Shown: positions 42,746 to 53,973 of the stretch, piece by piece
How positions within the stretch are numbered: the first letter of the stretch is position 1
How the letters are laid out: every line of letters begins with the position of its first letter
Assembly: GCA_021234155.1 (NCBI GenBank)
Contig: JAJEKV010000079.1
Location: 62,001 to 126,000, forward strand
Direction of reading: 5' to 3'
DNA from: Isoetes taiwanensis
Taxonomy: Eukaryota; Streptophyta; Lycopodiopsida; Isoetales; Isoetaceae
DNA: 64,000 nucleotides
Made by a program: the position numbers and the translations under genes
Notes under the pieces: generated by a model
The model's input: only the letters and a program-made list of their open reading frames with translations
Told to the model about the DNA's origin: nothing
The model's database searches: none

Positions 42746-43550
42746 TCCAAAATATAATACTATAGCACATTCTAACCATAGCTTTTGTCCACAGCCCATT
42801 TGGTGTTAATGATATTGCTTCAAATAATGTCTGAGGTAGAGGTTTCTCCTTGCGTATAAACAATGCATCATAACTAAATTGTTTGCATGAGACACGGCCC
42901 ATGTGCAGAAAATATTGACATGACGTGGTCCTCAAAATTGTTTACACTAGAAATGCCGTGTTCTTACCTGCAAAATACCTTATGCGACAAATTTGGCTCC
43001 ATGCCGCATCATCATCATCTCTGTCAAATTCTTGTTTGCTTATAAGTTGTTTTCCCATGGATTCTTTTAAATCCGCGGCTCTACCACGTTCACTCCATAT
43101 TAATGCCAATTGCGTGGATCCGGACATCTCAACCATCGGATGCATAAGCAAATTCTTTTGGATTACTTGAAAGAACCCCTCGTGATCTTCTCGATAAATT
43201 TATGAGATCATGTGCGAGAAGTTAACATAGATGTGTGTAATCCTTATAGTAAGACGAAACCATCTTTTGACCGTATGCGATTGGTTGCCTAAACCTCGGG
43301 AAAACAAAGCCTAGGAATAGATAAAAAAGGGGGATTAAACTATGGGGCTTGGCTCGCTTCATCACACGACCAAGCGTAAAAAGATTTGATTTTAGCCTAC
43401 TCCAAGACTGTATGACGAAGTCGATGCCTTCCAAACATGAAGTTTTATAAGAAGCGACCTTTGGTGAAATTTCATGTGCCATCCAATTTTACAACAGGGA
43501 TCCCTCTTCCACGAAATTCAAGAAGCCAACTGTTGGCCTTATTGCTAGTC

Positions 43551-43880
43551 CTAGAGAGACAGCTGCATAGCCGGATCTTTGAAGGAGCAAATAAGAGAGA
43601 GAAAGTCGGGTTTAGTTTTCCTAGTTACCAGCAGCCAGAGAATATCATTTAGACTCTTTGGCGGAAAGCTAGATAAACCGACAATGCATAGATCTACCTC
43701 AAGTCTATACACAAATCCCGAAAAATCTCGAGAAAATATGCGAGGAAGCTTAAAAACAAAGCTAAAATGATTGAGTAAATGAGTTAGGTCCATATTCCAG
43801 TCGGATATTTCCGATCCCAAAGCGTCTAGAAATACCATTCTTTCCTGCCCATCTTTGCTCTCTCTGCAGAAATACACCAA
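43551..43880 (-). CDS. Hypothetical 109-codon open frame
   Basis: Reads MVYFCRESKDGQERMVFLDA near its start, then hydrophobic and basic segments (FVYRLEVDLCIVGLSSFPP). The composition looks protein-like, but no family is recognised and no start context or splice sites stand out. It may be one exon of a decayed gene or chance. Confidence 0.2.
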   Translation of the reverse strand: MVYFCRESKDGQERMVFLDALGSEISDWNMDLTHLLNHFSFVFKLPRIFSRDFSGFVYRLEVDLCIVGLSSFPPKSLNDILWLLVTRKTKPDFLSLICSFKDPAMQLSL

Positions 43881-43928
43881 GTAGATCTAAACTTTTATTC
43901 AAATCCCCTTTTTATTACTACAGACTCT

Positions 43929-44060
43929 TATCAACAAAACACATCATTAAATGCAGCTCTGCCTGAGAATTTCGATGGTTCTAAGTACTCCCATATCAAC
44001 AAAACACATCATTAAATGCAGCTCTGCCTGAGAATTTCGATGGTTCTAAGTACTCCCTAT
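43929..44060. repeat. 66-bp tandem duplication
   Basis: tcaacaaaacacatcattaa and the ~45 bp after it are repeated exactly at 43931 and 43997. Confidence 0.93.
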
Positions 44061-44069
44061 TTGGGTTGG

Positions 44070-44335
44070 GCTCCCATGGAAACCCTTCCTATTTTCCATG
44101 GAAACCCTTCCAATTTTCCATGGAAAATAGGAAGGGTTTCCATGGAAACCCTTTCCGCTTTCATTAAAACCAGGAAGGGTTTCCATGGAAACCCGTCCTA
44201 TTTTCAATGGAAACCCTTCCTATTTTCCAAGTTTTGAAAATAGGAAGGGTTTCCATGGAAAATAGGAAAACCCTTCCTGGTTTTAATGGAAAATTGGAAG
44301 GGTTTCCAATTTGAAAGTCGGAAGGGTTTCCTGCG
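44070..44335. repeat. Fold-back repeat cluster (GGAAACCCTTCC / GGAAGGGTTTCC)
   Basis: The motif atggaaacccttcctatttt and its reverse complement aaaataggaagggtttccat alternate through 260 bp, so the strand can fold into several long hairpins. A smaller cluster of the same motif is at 46773-46862. Confidence 0.9.
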
Positions 44336-44419
44336 TTATCTTTCTTTATCTCCTCCTCCATAGAAACATCTAAGGTTTTCATATTTTATAAAGAGGCCAG
44401 CACTTCAATTATACACAAC

Positions 44420-45090
44420 TACATGAAATAGAAGATGTTCCAGTTTTTGCCATAACTTTCAAAGCAAAGCTCCGTTTTATTGGCAAGGGTATTCTTTAGA
44501 AAGCATGTAGTAAGATTTAAAAATAATTCTAGGCATAAGATTTTCCAATTTGTTATTGTAAACGTGTCAAAAATAACAAAATCCACTTGCTCTCCTAGTT
44601 TTACAGTAGAGTACGTAAGGGACATAACCGCAAAAAGGAAGCTCTTATTGGAGGGCATAACCAGCATTCTATAAAAGCTTCTAAGCATATGTCTCTCAAG
44701 TTCATAGCTTAAATCGGTCAAATAAAGCAAAGCATATTTGCTGATTTTACCATCTTCATCATATGAGACACGAACCAAGTAGCAGAGGTTCAGACATAAC
44801 TTGCAAACTGAAGCTTTGTTTTTCCAGTGAGTACCCGTTGGAGAGCTTCTAATAAGATCTAAAAATAATCCTAGATGCAAATTTTCCAAATTCGTATTGT
44901 AAATATTCAAATATGACAAAATGTACCTGCTGTCCTAGTTTCACAGCAGACAATGGAAGGGACATAACTCCAAAAAGAAAGACCTGTTTTTTATCGTATT
45001 CATTGGAAAGCTTAATAACTTACAAAAGCAATTCATGGTTTAAATGGTCAAATAAAACAAAACATATCTGCTAGCAGAAAGAAAGCGTTC
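44420..45090. repeat. Two diverged ~370-bp tandem units
   Basis: Shared blocks such as agatctaaaaataatcctag / agatttaaaaataattctag and gggacataac(c/t)(g/c)caaaaag recur ~370 bp apart. The minus-strand 166-codon frame here is read from this repeat and shows no domain. Confidence 0.7.
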
Positions 45091-46054
45091 AAACAACATC
45101 AACTATTACCTCAGTCCCACTAGTTCCAAAATGACACAGGTTGCTTTTCTGCAAAGGGCTAATAGTGCATGTATTTCTGCATGACATCCACATAAACCAA
45201 TGAATTAAGCAAAATAGATGAAAAAAGATAGAAGCACAAAGATCACATTCAGAACCAGGTCACTGAAATTGTACTAATCCAGAAAACAGAAAATTGTTAG
45301 ACATTTTATTCAAAGCTATGCTAGCCAACTAACATCCAAATAGTGAGAAAGGAATTCCACACTAGTTTCAAATCACACAGCTTGCTTTCTAAGGCAAGAC
45401 TAATGACATCCACATAAAGCACTGCATTTAACAAAAAAACAGAAAGAATGCTATGTGAATGCAAGAACTGACAAATCGTTACTTTAGCAATAGGTAATCT
45501 TTCAACTTTAAAGGTCTTCTTAGTTCTTGTTTCTGCACCAGATAGCAATCTCTCAACCTATTCGTCAATTGCAAATTGTAAGTACTCCAAAAACATGCTA
45601 TGACTTGTGAATGCAGGGCGTAAGATTGGCTTGGCGAAAGGCAGCAAAATTGAAAACAAGCAAAACGGATTGCACGGATTTTCAGACAGGGAATCTTCAG
45701 CAAAGGGCAACATGGATCTTCTGCTCATGGCTTTGGAAAGTTGCTCAGATCTTGGGAATGAAAAGTTGGAAAGAACGGCAGTATCCAAAAGAGCACCACT
45801 TGGTAAATGTAGCGAGAATCCGGATTCAAGGTCACAGTCTTTGCTCGATTTTGAGGATGGCGAAAGCAAGAATGGAAACAGATTTGCAGGGGAAAAGCAA
45901 AGCCTTGCTCTGGTCTGAAACGCAGATCTCAAAATGGATGCTCTTCATCTGATAGCAAGCAGTCCAAGACCACGTTTAATTCCCGTTCGATTCATACCCT
46001 AAAGCGTTCGATTCATATCCTCATACCTGTTAGCAAATTTTTCCTCAATCCTCA

Positions 46055-46249
46055 ATGGCCGCTTTTGCATCAGCTGCACCGGATTTGGATTTTCAAGCGC
46101 CCAATTCTTTCCCTTGGGCAGAGTCTGTCGCCATAGCTGCGCTTGCAGTTCTGGCTCTCAGTTTTCTCATCCCTGCACTAGACTGCTGTGTTCTTTGCCG
46201 TTCTTGCTCTGTTTTCAAACAAAAATCAAGCTCAGAAACTCGAATTTAG
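46055..46249 (+). CDS. Small hypothetical protein with a membrane-like segment
   Basis: 64 codons. A polar N-terminus (MAAFASAAPDLDFQ) is followed by a hydrophobic stretch AIAALAVLALSFLIPAL, a Cys-rich CCVLCRSCS motif and a basic end. The start has a purine-rich upstream region but no clear promoter. It could be a first exon or chance; no family recognised. Confidence 0.25.
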   Translation: MAAFASAAPDLDFQAPNSFPWAESVAIAALAVLALSFLIPALDCCVLCRSCSVFKQKSSSETRI

Positions 46250-46772
46250 GGCTTGGATTCATAAAACTTGATATGGGCTTCTCAAAAAAGCAATCGATCC
46301 GACCAATTTCTGAAAACCGTTTGGGCCTTTTATTTCTTCATATGAAAATTTTACGTGTCAATCGATCCGGCAGTAGAACACTCTCGATTAGGTAATAGAA
46401 CACGCTCGATTTGGTAAGGAAAATTTCTGTCAATCAGTTAATCAGTTAAAAGGAAGCAAAAAACAAAAAAAAATTGAAGCAAAACTGCGCCTACACAGCC
46501 TGAACAGAGCCTGAACTACCTGTGTTTCCTACAGAACTTTCTATAAAACGCCTCCTTGATCGCAAGAGTTCCTCAATCCGACTGTAAGAGTTCCTTAATC
46601 GAGTCAATCTCCATGCAAGAACGAAAATTGATCCGCCTGAGGAAGAGGAAGAACGAAAAAAAATTGCTTTTCTTGAAAAGGTATTAAATGAAAGCCGTAG
46701 AAACTTAATTACAAGCATTAATTAACGGTTGTTGCGTCGGTTGGATATCTAAAAATAAAATATTTTTGCGGA

Positions 46773-46862
46773 AACCCTACCGTGCTTCAGTGGAAACCCT
46801 TCCGGTTTTCACGGAAATTTGGAAGGGTTTCCAATTTTGAAATTTGGAAGGGTTTCCAATTT
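46773..46862. repeat. Second fold-back GGAAACCCTTCC cluster
   Basis: Same alternating motif as at 44070-44335, three to four units. Confidence 0.85.
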
Positions 46863-46893
46863 TTTTTTAATAACCCCAATCGGGGGGAGATAG

Positions 46894-47166
46894 TAGGGGT
46901 GGCCACATGCAATATTTGCTGCCTCCACCTCCGTATCTCAATTTCATACGAGAGCGGATACCAGAGAGGTGAAGAGTGGCAGAATAAAGGGGGAAGAGCT
47001 TCAGAAGAGAGGGGAACCAGCAGATTGCACTAATTTTTGTGGATGCTCCCCTGCAAGAATGGAAGATTGAAAACTGGCCTCCGACTTCAAGATGGAGGCC
47101 TCCACTTCCGTTTTTGCCTCAAAATCTGCCGTTGAAGGCAGAAAAATGATCATGTGGCCACCCCTA
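46894..47166. mobile_element. hAT-like MITE, 273 bp
   Basis: Ends are taggggtggccacatg and its reverse complement catgtggccacccctA. TAGGGGTGGC is a typical hAT terminal sequence. The body is non-coding and contains ctccacctccg/ggaggcctccacttccg motifs. The flanking 8-mers (ggagatag, gtgtgagc) do not match, so no target duplication is visible. Confidence 0.6.
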
Positions 47167-49200
47167 GTGTGAGCGTGAGAATTTGGCCATAATCGGGCTT
47201 AGAAAGCTTCAAATCATTCCCAAATCACAACCCATTTCGTGAATTGCTTCCAATGTACCTGCAGAAACATCCATAGCTCAACTATTGAAGCACACAAAAA
47301 CCCATCTTATCCACAGAGGGTTTTATCCGCAGAGTTACCTGATGGGTTTCTCCCTGCCCTATTTCAACAGTACCAAGCACCTCAGAAGCTGCAAGGTTCT
47401 CCTGCGGAGCCCAACCCTCTCTTCAAAACCTACAAAATGAGAACCGAAGATGGAATCGGCCGTTGCGGACAAGAGCCGCCATGGAATGCTCGTAGCGGGG
47501 CTCGGCCACATAAAATCCTCGCTTTTTTAGGGCAAGCCGATCCGGCTATGCCCTTATATGGGCGGCCGTTTTGACGCCACGGCATTCTTTAAGGACGCCA
47601 TAGCCACCCGGAAAAACTTGGCGCAACTTCTCTTAAGTCAATTCGCTTCAAAACTAAAAAAAGTGTTCTAATCGGCATCTTACTCCAACAAACCGAAGAG
47701 CTTAATGTTGCTGGGCGCTTCACGAGGGCGATTGCATTCGGAGGAGATGCTTGATGGTTGGGTTGCCACGGTTTGTCGAACCCCTTTCCTTTTATCACGG
47801 CGTGTCAAAAAATTTGCATAGAAGTGTTGCGCGACAAAGAATAAGCCCTTTTTCGTTCCCCGACTACGGACCCATTTTGTTTCCGGCAAGAGCCCTCCCC
47901 ATCGCGATGATGCGGTCCGAAGCCCTCTCCTAAAACCGCCTACATTATTTTTCAAGGAGCTGGTATACAATCAACGATTATTACATGGAGCCAGATCGGC
48001 TGGAACCTCTCGAACGGCAGATAGTGCAACTTTTACAAAGATGGGCACCGAATTTTTATTCGCGAAGGGGATCTATCTATTTGGCTGTTCGGTGTTTGAA
48101 CAAAGAAGTTCTTTTTGATTTGTTATTGGGTTCCAACTTGGTGTTTCTAGAGGTTCGTAGATCAAGATTTCTCGATCGATTTCTAGCTCGAAAGGGCAAA
48201 TTGTTGCCGATTTACATCGTTGGGTCCTTTTTATTGGCAATAGAATTAGATTGAGAGATTTAATCAGGTTTGAAGCTCGAAATTGAGAAACCGCAAGGAA
48301 ATTTACATTTGGTAGATTAGAACGCATTGATTTTGGATTTAGATCTAATAGATTTGATATATTTTGCTTTCTGAAGGGATCTCCAGCTTCATCCCCAAAG
48401 GCACAAAACGCAGTCAGCTCTGGCGGCCGGCAGGGCATATGCAAGCATTTTACTCCTGTGGGTTCTCTGTAGAAATTATAACACAGACTATATCTGGTGC
48501 GATGTTTCAGATCATGATCCTCTTCTTCCGGTCCGCGGAAATGAATATGTGCTCAAGGGGTCGGAAATAATCCCTAATCAGCAAGGTAAATCTAAACTTC
48601 TTTTTTGTTTGGAAGATTGATCTCGTTTATCTCTGTTCCGAAAGTGCTGACTGAGCACAAAAAAATTGTTGCAGCTTTTAACAGAACTTTAAGCAGTTGC
48701 AAATTCCAGCACATAAGCCCAAATCTCCAGCAAATAAATCTGCGCCGGATGTGGACAGATTTACAGATAATAATTCAGCGAATGAAGTGTGTAATCTGGC
48801 GGAAAAATGCGGAATTAGAAACATCAAGGAAGCGAAAATTCAAAGCAACCCGGGGACCTCTGTAATACGGCAGTTTCTTGCCTGTGGCAGAATTCACACA
48901 AAAATGCAAATCGGAGTTCTTCCATGCCAGCAGAGTCCCAGATTAAGGTTTAACAGAGATTCAGAGGCTTTCAGCAGATGCATCCGTTCTTTGTAGATGT
49001 AATCCTCCGGCCCATCTCAGAATATGTTTGAAGGAAATTTTGGCGGGCCTTATGCATCTGCGAAATCTAAGAAGCGTGAAGCCCCTGCGCAAGAAGGACT
49101 AAATTGCGGACTGAATCTGCTCATTATCCTTTTAGAAAAACCCTCTGCCTCTCATCTTGGTGGGCAGATCCGGGCGCCCGTAAATCGAGTCCGGGATCCG
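47167..49200. other. Decayed region, no gene recognised
   Basis: Frames at 47239-47574 and 47985-48254 (the latter MEPDRLEPLERQIVQLLQRW...) have protein-like composition but no recognised family, and there is no supporting splice or promoter pattern. Confidence 0.35.
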
Positions 49201-49204
49201 GTGT

Positions 49205-50275
49205 TTCCGGACTTTTTTGTGGTGTTTCTGGCCACCGTTATCAGCCACTGTGCACTTCACAGTTTTAAGCCCAGAATCAACTGTTTTAGGTCATTTTTTG
49301 CTTGATCCGTCTCTATCTGAGCTCAAATCACTTCCTCTCTTCATCAAACTAGTGTTAAAGAGGAAGACAAAGCGATTGGAAGGGCTTTTGAAGCATTTCA
49401 AGCCGTCCGTAGAGTTGCAAGAAGGATCCGACCAAAGATTTTGACTCCCGTAGCGCCGATTTTGGCGCTGGTTTTTGGCCGAAATACCACTTTTGGCCGA
49501 AAAACACCACTTCCGTAGCATTGGGTGTTTACGGGCGTCCGAAAACACCATAGGTGTAACGGTCCTGGCCACTGATGGGTCAATATCGTATTTATGTATC
49601 GTATATACATATTCATGGCATGTATGCGGATGAAATTAGGGTTTTGTCTTTTTGAGAGAGGATTGTTGCAGAGCATGAAGGCAAGGAGCAATTCTGGGCA
49701 GTTTTGGAGGACGAAATTTGAAGCATCATATCTCGACTTTTTTGTGGTGTTTCTGGCCACCGTTATCAGCCACTGTGCACTTCACAGTTTTAAGCCCAGA
49801 ATCAACTGTTTTAGGTCATTTTTTGCTTGATCCGTCTCTATCTGAGCTCAAATCACTTCCTCTCTTCATCAAACTAGTGTTAAAGAGGAAGACAAAGCGA
49901 TTGGAAGGGCTTTTGAAGCATTTCAAGCCGTCCAGAGAGTTGCAAGAAGGATCCGACCAAAGATTTTGACTCCGCCGCGCAGTTTCGCGCCTGGTTTTTG
50001 GCCAGAAATACCACTTTTTGGCCAGAAACACCACTTCCAGAAGCATTGGGTGTTTCTGGACGTCCAGAAACACCATAGGTGTAACGGTCCTGGCCACCTG
50101 ATGGGTCAATATACGTATTTATGTACGTATATACATATTCATGGCATGTATGCAGCATGAAATTAGGGTTTTGTCTTTTTGGAGAGAGGATTGTTGCAGA
50201 GCATGAAGGCAAGGAGCAATTCTGGGCAGTTTTGGAGGACGAAATTTGAAGCATCATATCTCGGCGACCCGAGAT
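49205..50275. repeat. 526-bp tandem duplication
   Basis: cttttttgtggtgtttctgg starts both copies, near 49209 and 49735. Most of the copies are near identical, but one ~100-bp block differs systematically (see findings). The small frames inside are duplicated with it. Confidence 0.93.
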
Positions 50276-51768
50276 CCTTTTCAAGTGATTTTTCTTTTGC
50301 TGGAAAGATCTTCAAGTAAGCTTTCCGGAATGGGTCTGATCAGGCCGAAACTCATCCGTATGCAAAAGTTATGACAGAAATTGTGATGCTGAGTCAGAAT
50401 TGACTGCACTATGTATGTTCTTCTGCAGTTTAATTCTTGGAGCTAGAAGACGATCTTTGGAGGCGCAATCAATTACAAGGGGTCCAGAGGTCTATGTGGA
50501 AAGAAATTACCAGGTGGGGTTTTGCTTTTGATCAATTGAGGTGTGCTATGAGCTGCCATGATTAGTCTGCACATGATTTTTGCATGCAAATATGATAGAT
50601 TATGAATTTGTTGGAGACTCATAAGGCTAGAGAAGAAAATCAATGATTGGAAACATCCCTGTAAGGCTGATTTTAAGTCAAGAATGGCTGAATATTACAT
50701 GAAGAGCACCGATTCAGCATGGAAACTTTAAAAAAGGCGAAATTAGATTGGATCTGGCCTCGGCACCGAGCTCTCCAACGCCATTTTGTGTTCATGTTAT
50801 GTTTTTGTCATTTTGGTTTTGTGCTTTATTTTGTTGGTCTTGTATTTGCTGCCCCTAGTATGAAGCTGAGTCCTCATAGATGGAATTGGGTTGCATTCGA
50901 GCTTAGCGTGGAGGAGATCGAGACATGAAGAGCCGGAAAGCGAATAATCATAATAGTAAGAATATGCATTGTTTGATAATTGTCTAACTATGGTAAAATT
51001 CTAAGGTTTGGGATAAAGTATCTTTCTTAGCTCATGGAGATGGGGCTAATGCTGAGAAGTAGTCTAGCACAGATGTAGAGCGTCAACGACCCCTCGGCAT
51101 CAAGGATTTCAAATCAAGTTCGCATGTGGATCTTGAAATAGGAATAAGCGGTCATCTGACATCAAGGATTATTGAGATTGAGACGGGTCCACATTGGTAC
51201 AAGGAGAGCCATGTGAAGCTTGGGGGTTTCTGAATGTGACTATAGCATGAAGTACAGCTAGTCCGAAAAGGCTAATCGTAAGTTTTCAAGTTGTTGCATT
51301 GTATTTTATCAAGAGCATCATAGCTAATGGATTCAAAGTATAAACGTTACGGAACGTTGTATTCCTCATGGGAAGATGGTTTCGAGGTAAGTTTTGCATT
51401 ATAGAAGATGTTAGTATCTTTCCTTGATCAGTAATGTATATAGGTATTGAAGCTACATCAATGACAGTCAGGCTCGTAACTTCCTCCACATGTTTGTATT
51501 GTGATCATGATCTTCACCAATGAGTTAGCTACTTCGGCATGGTTAGGTTGTATGGGCAACCTCGACAAGGGCTAAGAGTATGATCTAGGCACATGTTTAA
51601 TAAATATTGTAATGAACTTCACATGTCATGGTCTTTGCATTGCTCTACTGTTGTCTTGGTATTTGATTATGTCTATTGGAACCTCCGGGGTCGGACTTCT
51701 AGGTTCGGTGGCCTAGGTTGCTCCGGCATGCTCATGTTCATCTGTGATTCTCTGTGGTTCTTGTGCTC
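50276..51768. other. No gene recognised
   Basis: No conserved frame on either strand. It may belong to an older element interrupted by the LTR at 51769. Confidence 0.4.
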
Positions 51769-52511
51769 TGTGACACCGGGCGTTAGTTCTCCTGGCAGGG
51801 ATTGCTACGTCAGTCAATTCTTGTGAAACCCCATGGTAAGAGGTCCTCCAGTGCTAGACGTGGGCTGAGAGGGTATGCGCATACGAGGTTCACCCCACCA
51901 CCTGCTACAGGGCTTGGAATGTAAGCTGGCTGGGCAACATGCTGCTAACAGGGCCTGTATGTAGGCTGGCTGAGCTACCTATTGTCCCGGAGTTTGTTTA
52001 TGATGGTTTGGTACTCTGGTTATGTTTTTGCTCTTGATGTTCATGATGTTTCCTTTATTGTCATAGTCTAGCGTTGCACCATAGGTTCTTGTGTCTTTGA
52101 GTCGTTTATGTTTGTTATTCAAGACTTTCAAGATGTTTTATGCATGCAGAGGCAGCTATGGGATCCCCACTTAGTCACGAGGACTAACCCCAGTGAGTGT
52201 ATGTGCAGTGAGTTAGTAAGCAGTGGTCAAGTTAACAGGAGATAATGTAGCCGAAGAGCATGGTCGCGCTAGAAGATTCTGAGCAAAACTGCTGCATTTT
52301 ATTATATTGTGTAGTGAATTCATATTGTACTTGATGGATATTGAGTTTATAGAATTTGTCCATTGAATTTGAAGAATGAAAGTTCAATTGTCTAAGGAAG
52401 ATTCAATTCTTCACCATACTCAACTGTTGCCACACCAACCTAGTAAGAGTTTTCGCAAGTATTGACAAGATCCCGAGTTGCCTAGAGGGTCAACTCGGCA
52501 GGCTCGTCACA
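51769..52511 (+). mobile_element. LTR (plus orientation) of an LTR retrotransposon
   Basis: 743 bp, begins TGTGACACCGGGC and ends GGCTCGTCACA, so it has TG...CA ends. It is followed by a primer-binding site, which makes it a 5' LTR. No matching 3' LTR occurs in the window. The plus-strand internal region seems to extend only ~65 bp before unrelated minus-strand sequence begins. Confidence 0.7.
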
Positions 52512-52513
52512 GT

Positions 52514-52525
52514 TGGTATCAGAGC
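52514..52525 (+). other. Primer-binding site TGGTATCAGAGC (tRNA-iMet type)
   Basis: Exact match to the common plant LTR-retrotransposon primer-binding site, two bases after the LTR end. Confidence 0.85.
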
Positions 52526-52579
52526 AATGTTGGATCTTTGGGAGTTGACATGGAAAATCAGAGAGTAAGTTGAGATTGT

Positions 52580-53014
52580 GGAATTATGGGCCAGTTTCCT
52601 ATTCTTCCATATATTGGTTATGGCCGTGTCAACCGTCTTACGGTACTCCTTGTCCCGGCGCTTGGCATGGTCTCCAGAGGATACAGATGACTCAGAGGAC
52701 TCAGAAGTGGCTGATTGTGAGGATATGGCACTATCCTTAGAGGAACTGCGACGACGTTCGGAACGGTGCCTCCTTTGTGCGGGTACAGGGCCTGATTCAG
52801 GTGCAGGTGGCTGCTGTGGTGGTGGACTTGGCGGTAACGGAGGTAACTCCGGCCCGTCCTCTTGCATATGCTGCGGTGGGTTGGCATTTAAGACATAAGC
52901 CTGGAGCTCTCCTAACTGCCGCTTCATCAACATGAGTTCTTGCTCAGGTGTTAGTCCGCTAGCATTCGAGGGTGTCTGCCATGGGCCGTTATGTGCACCG
53001 TCTAAATTGACCAT
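52580..53014 (-). pseudogene. Pro/Ser-rich protein fragment, possibly the N-terminus of a Gag
   Basis: ATG at 53014 (MVNLDGAHNGPWQTPSNASG). A helical stretch (LTPEQELMLMKRQLGELQAY), a Pro-rich block and a Ser/Arg block (RRHRSERRRSSSKDSAISSQ) follow. About 25 bp upstream on the minus strand (53050-53039) TGGTATCACAAT resembles a primer-binding site lacking GAG, and AATAATAAAG lies further upstream. Short Gag leaders with this layout occur in gypsy elements, so this may be a second, minus-strand element cut by the LTR at its left. No retrotrans_gag core is visible. Confidence 0.4.
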
Positions 53015-53291
53015 AAGAAGGTATAAAGAGAGTTATTGTGATACCATGGTTGACCAAGAAGATTAATTTAAGTAGTGCTAGGCAATAATAATAAAGACCA
53101 TAGAAGAGAAGAAAAGATCTTTATTATTAAGTAAAAGTAACAGTTACATCAGAGTTATATTCTTAGTAAAACGTAGGGTCATAATGTACAAAAAGTAGTG
53201 ATTACAAACATATTCTAGCCATAAGGCTGTACATTCAACAACTCTTAGTGAACACATGCTTAGCCATAAAAGAAAACTGAAGAGATTAAGA

Positions 53292-53760
53292 CTAGGGCTG
53301 CGCAAAAGGGTAGAGGATGGAATAGCGGACGCTTTCCCGTACGGCCCTTACTACCTTATAGCGAGCCCATGCCTGGATAATGACATGCTGGTAGTCCAAG
53401 GTGGGACTAATGATGAGGAGATTAAAAAGATCTCGCAGTGCAAAGAAAATCTGCCATAAATGCTCATTAGCATCGGCATAAGCTTCATGCCTCGTCATCT
53501 CCCAATAATCCCAAGTTCGTCGAAGAGTTTGCTGCAAATGTTCGAAGGCACGTTCTCGGAGAATGTTGACTACTTCCAATCCTTTAGCTGGGTCATAAGG
53601 CTCTCCTACCACAACAAGTTCCCCGTCTTCGGAGTCATCCTCTTGATCTGGATATTCACCATATCGTTGGCCGTAATCTTGGTCGGGAGGTCCTGGATCG
53701 TCCCTTCGTATTTCATTGGTGATTCTCTCCTCGATCTCTGCAAGATCATAATCTGCAAGA
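53292..53760 (-). CDS. Unrecognised acidic protein (exon)
   Basis: The frame opens after an acceptor-like CGTCTTGCAG at ~53761 and runs DYDLAEIEERITNEIRRDDP, an acidic segment (YPDQEDDSEDGELVVVGE), then a helical Trp/Tyr-rich part (TWDYWEMTRHEAYADANE; SPTLDYQHVIIQAWARYK) to a stop at 53292. There are no internal stops over ~155 codons. A polyadenylation-like AATAATAAAG lies ~170 bp downstream. It could be the 3' exon of the gene to its right. No family recognised. Confidence 0.4.
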
Positions 53761-53973
53761 CGGCAAGAATGAATATACACTGTGGAACAATTTCTCATAC
53801 TCTAAACTCTAGTAGATACAAGGAAGTATCATGGGAACAAAACAATTTAATTGTATTCAACGATACAATAATCATAAATTATAAGAAACTGGTATATATA
53901 TTGTATGATGGCTAAGAAAATTGCCAAATCAAATTACAATTATACGCAGTACAAAGATGCGTAATGGAAATAT

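Noticed and set aside
52578-52898. Plus-strand 106-codon frame after the primer-binding site as a Gag
   Set aside because: It is antisense to a better minus-strand frame (Pro/Ser-rich with a start and helical leader) and shows no Gag feature.
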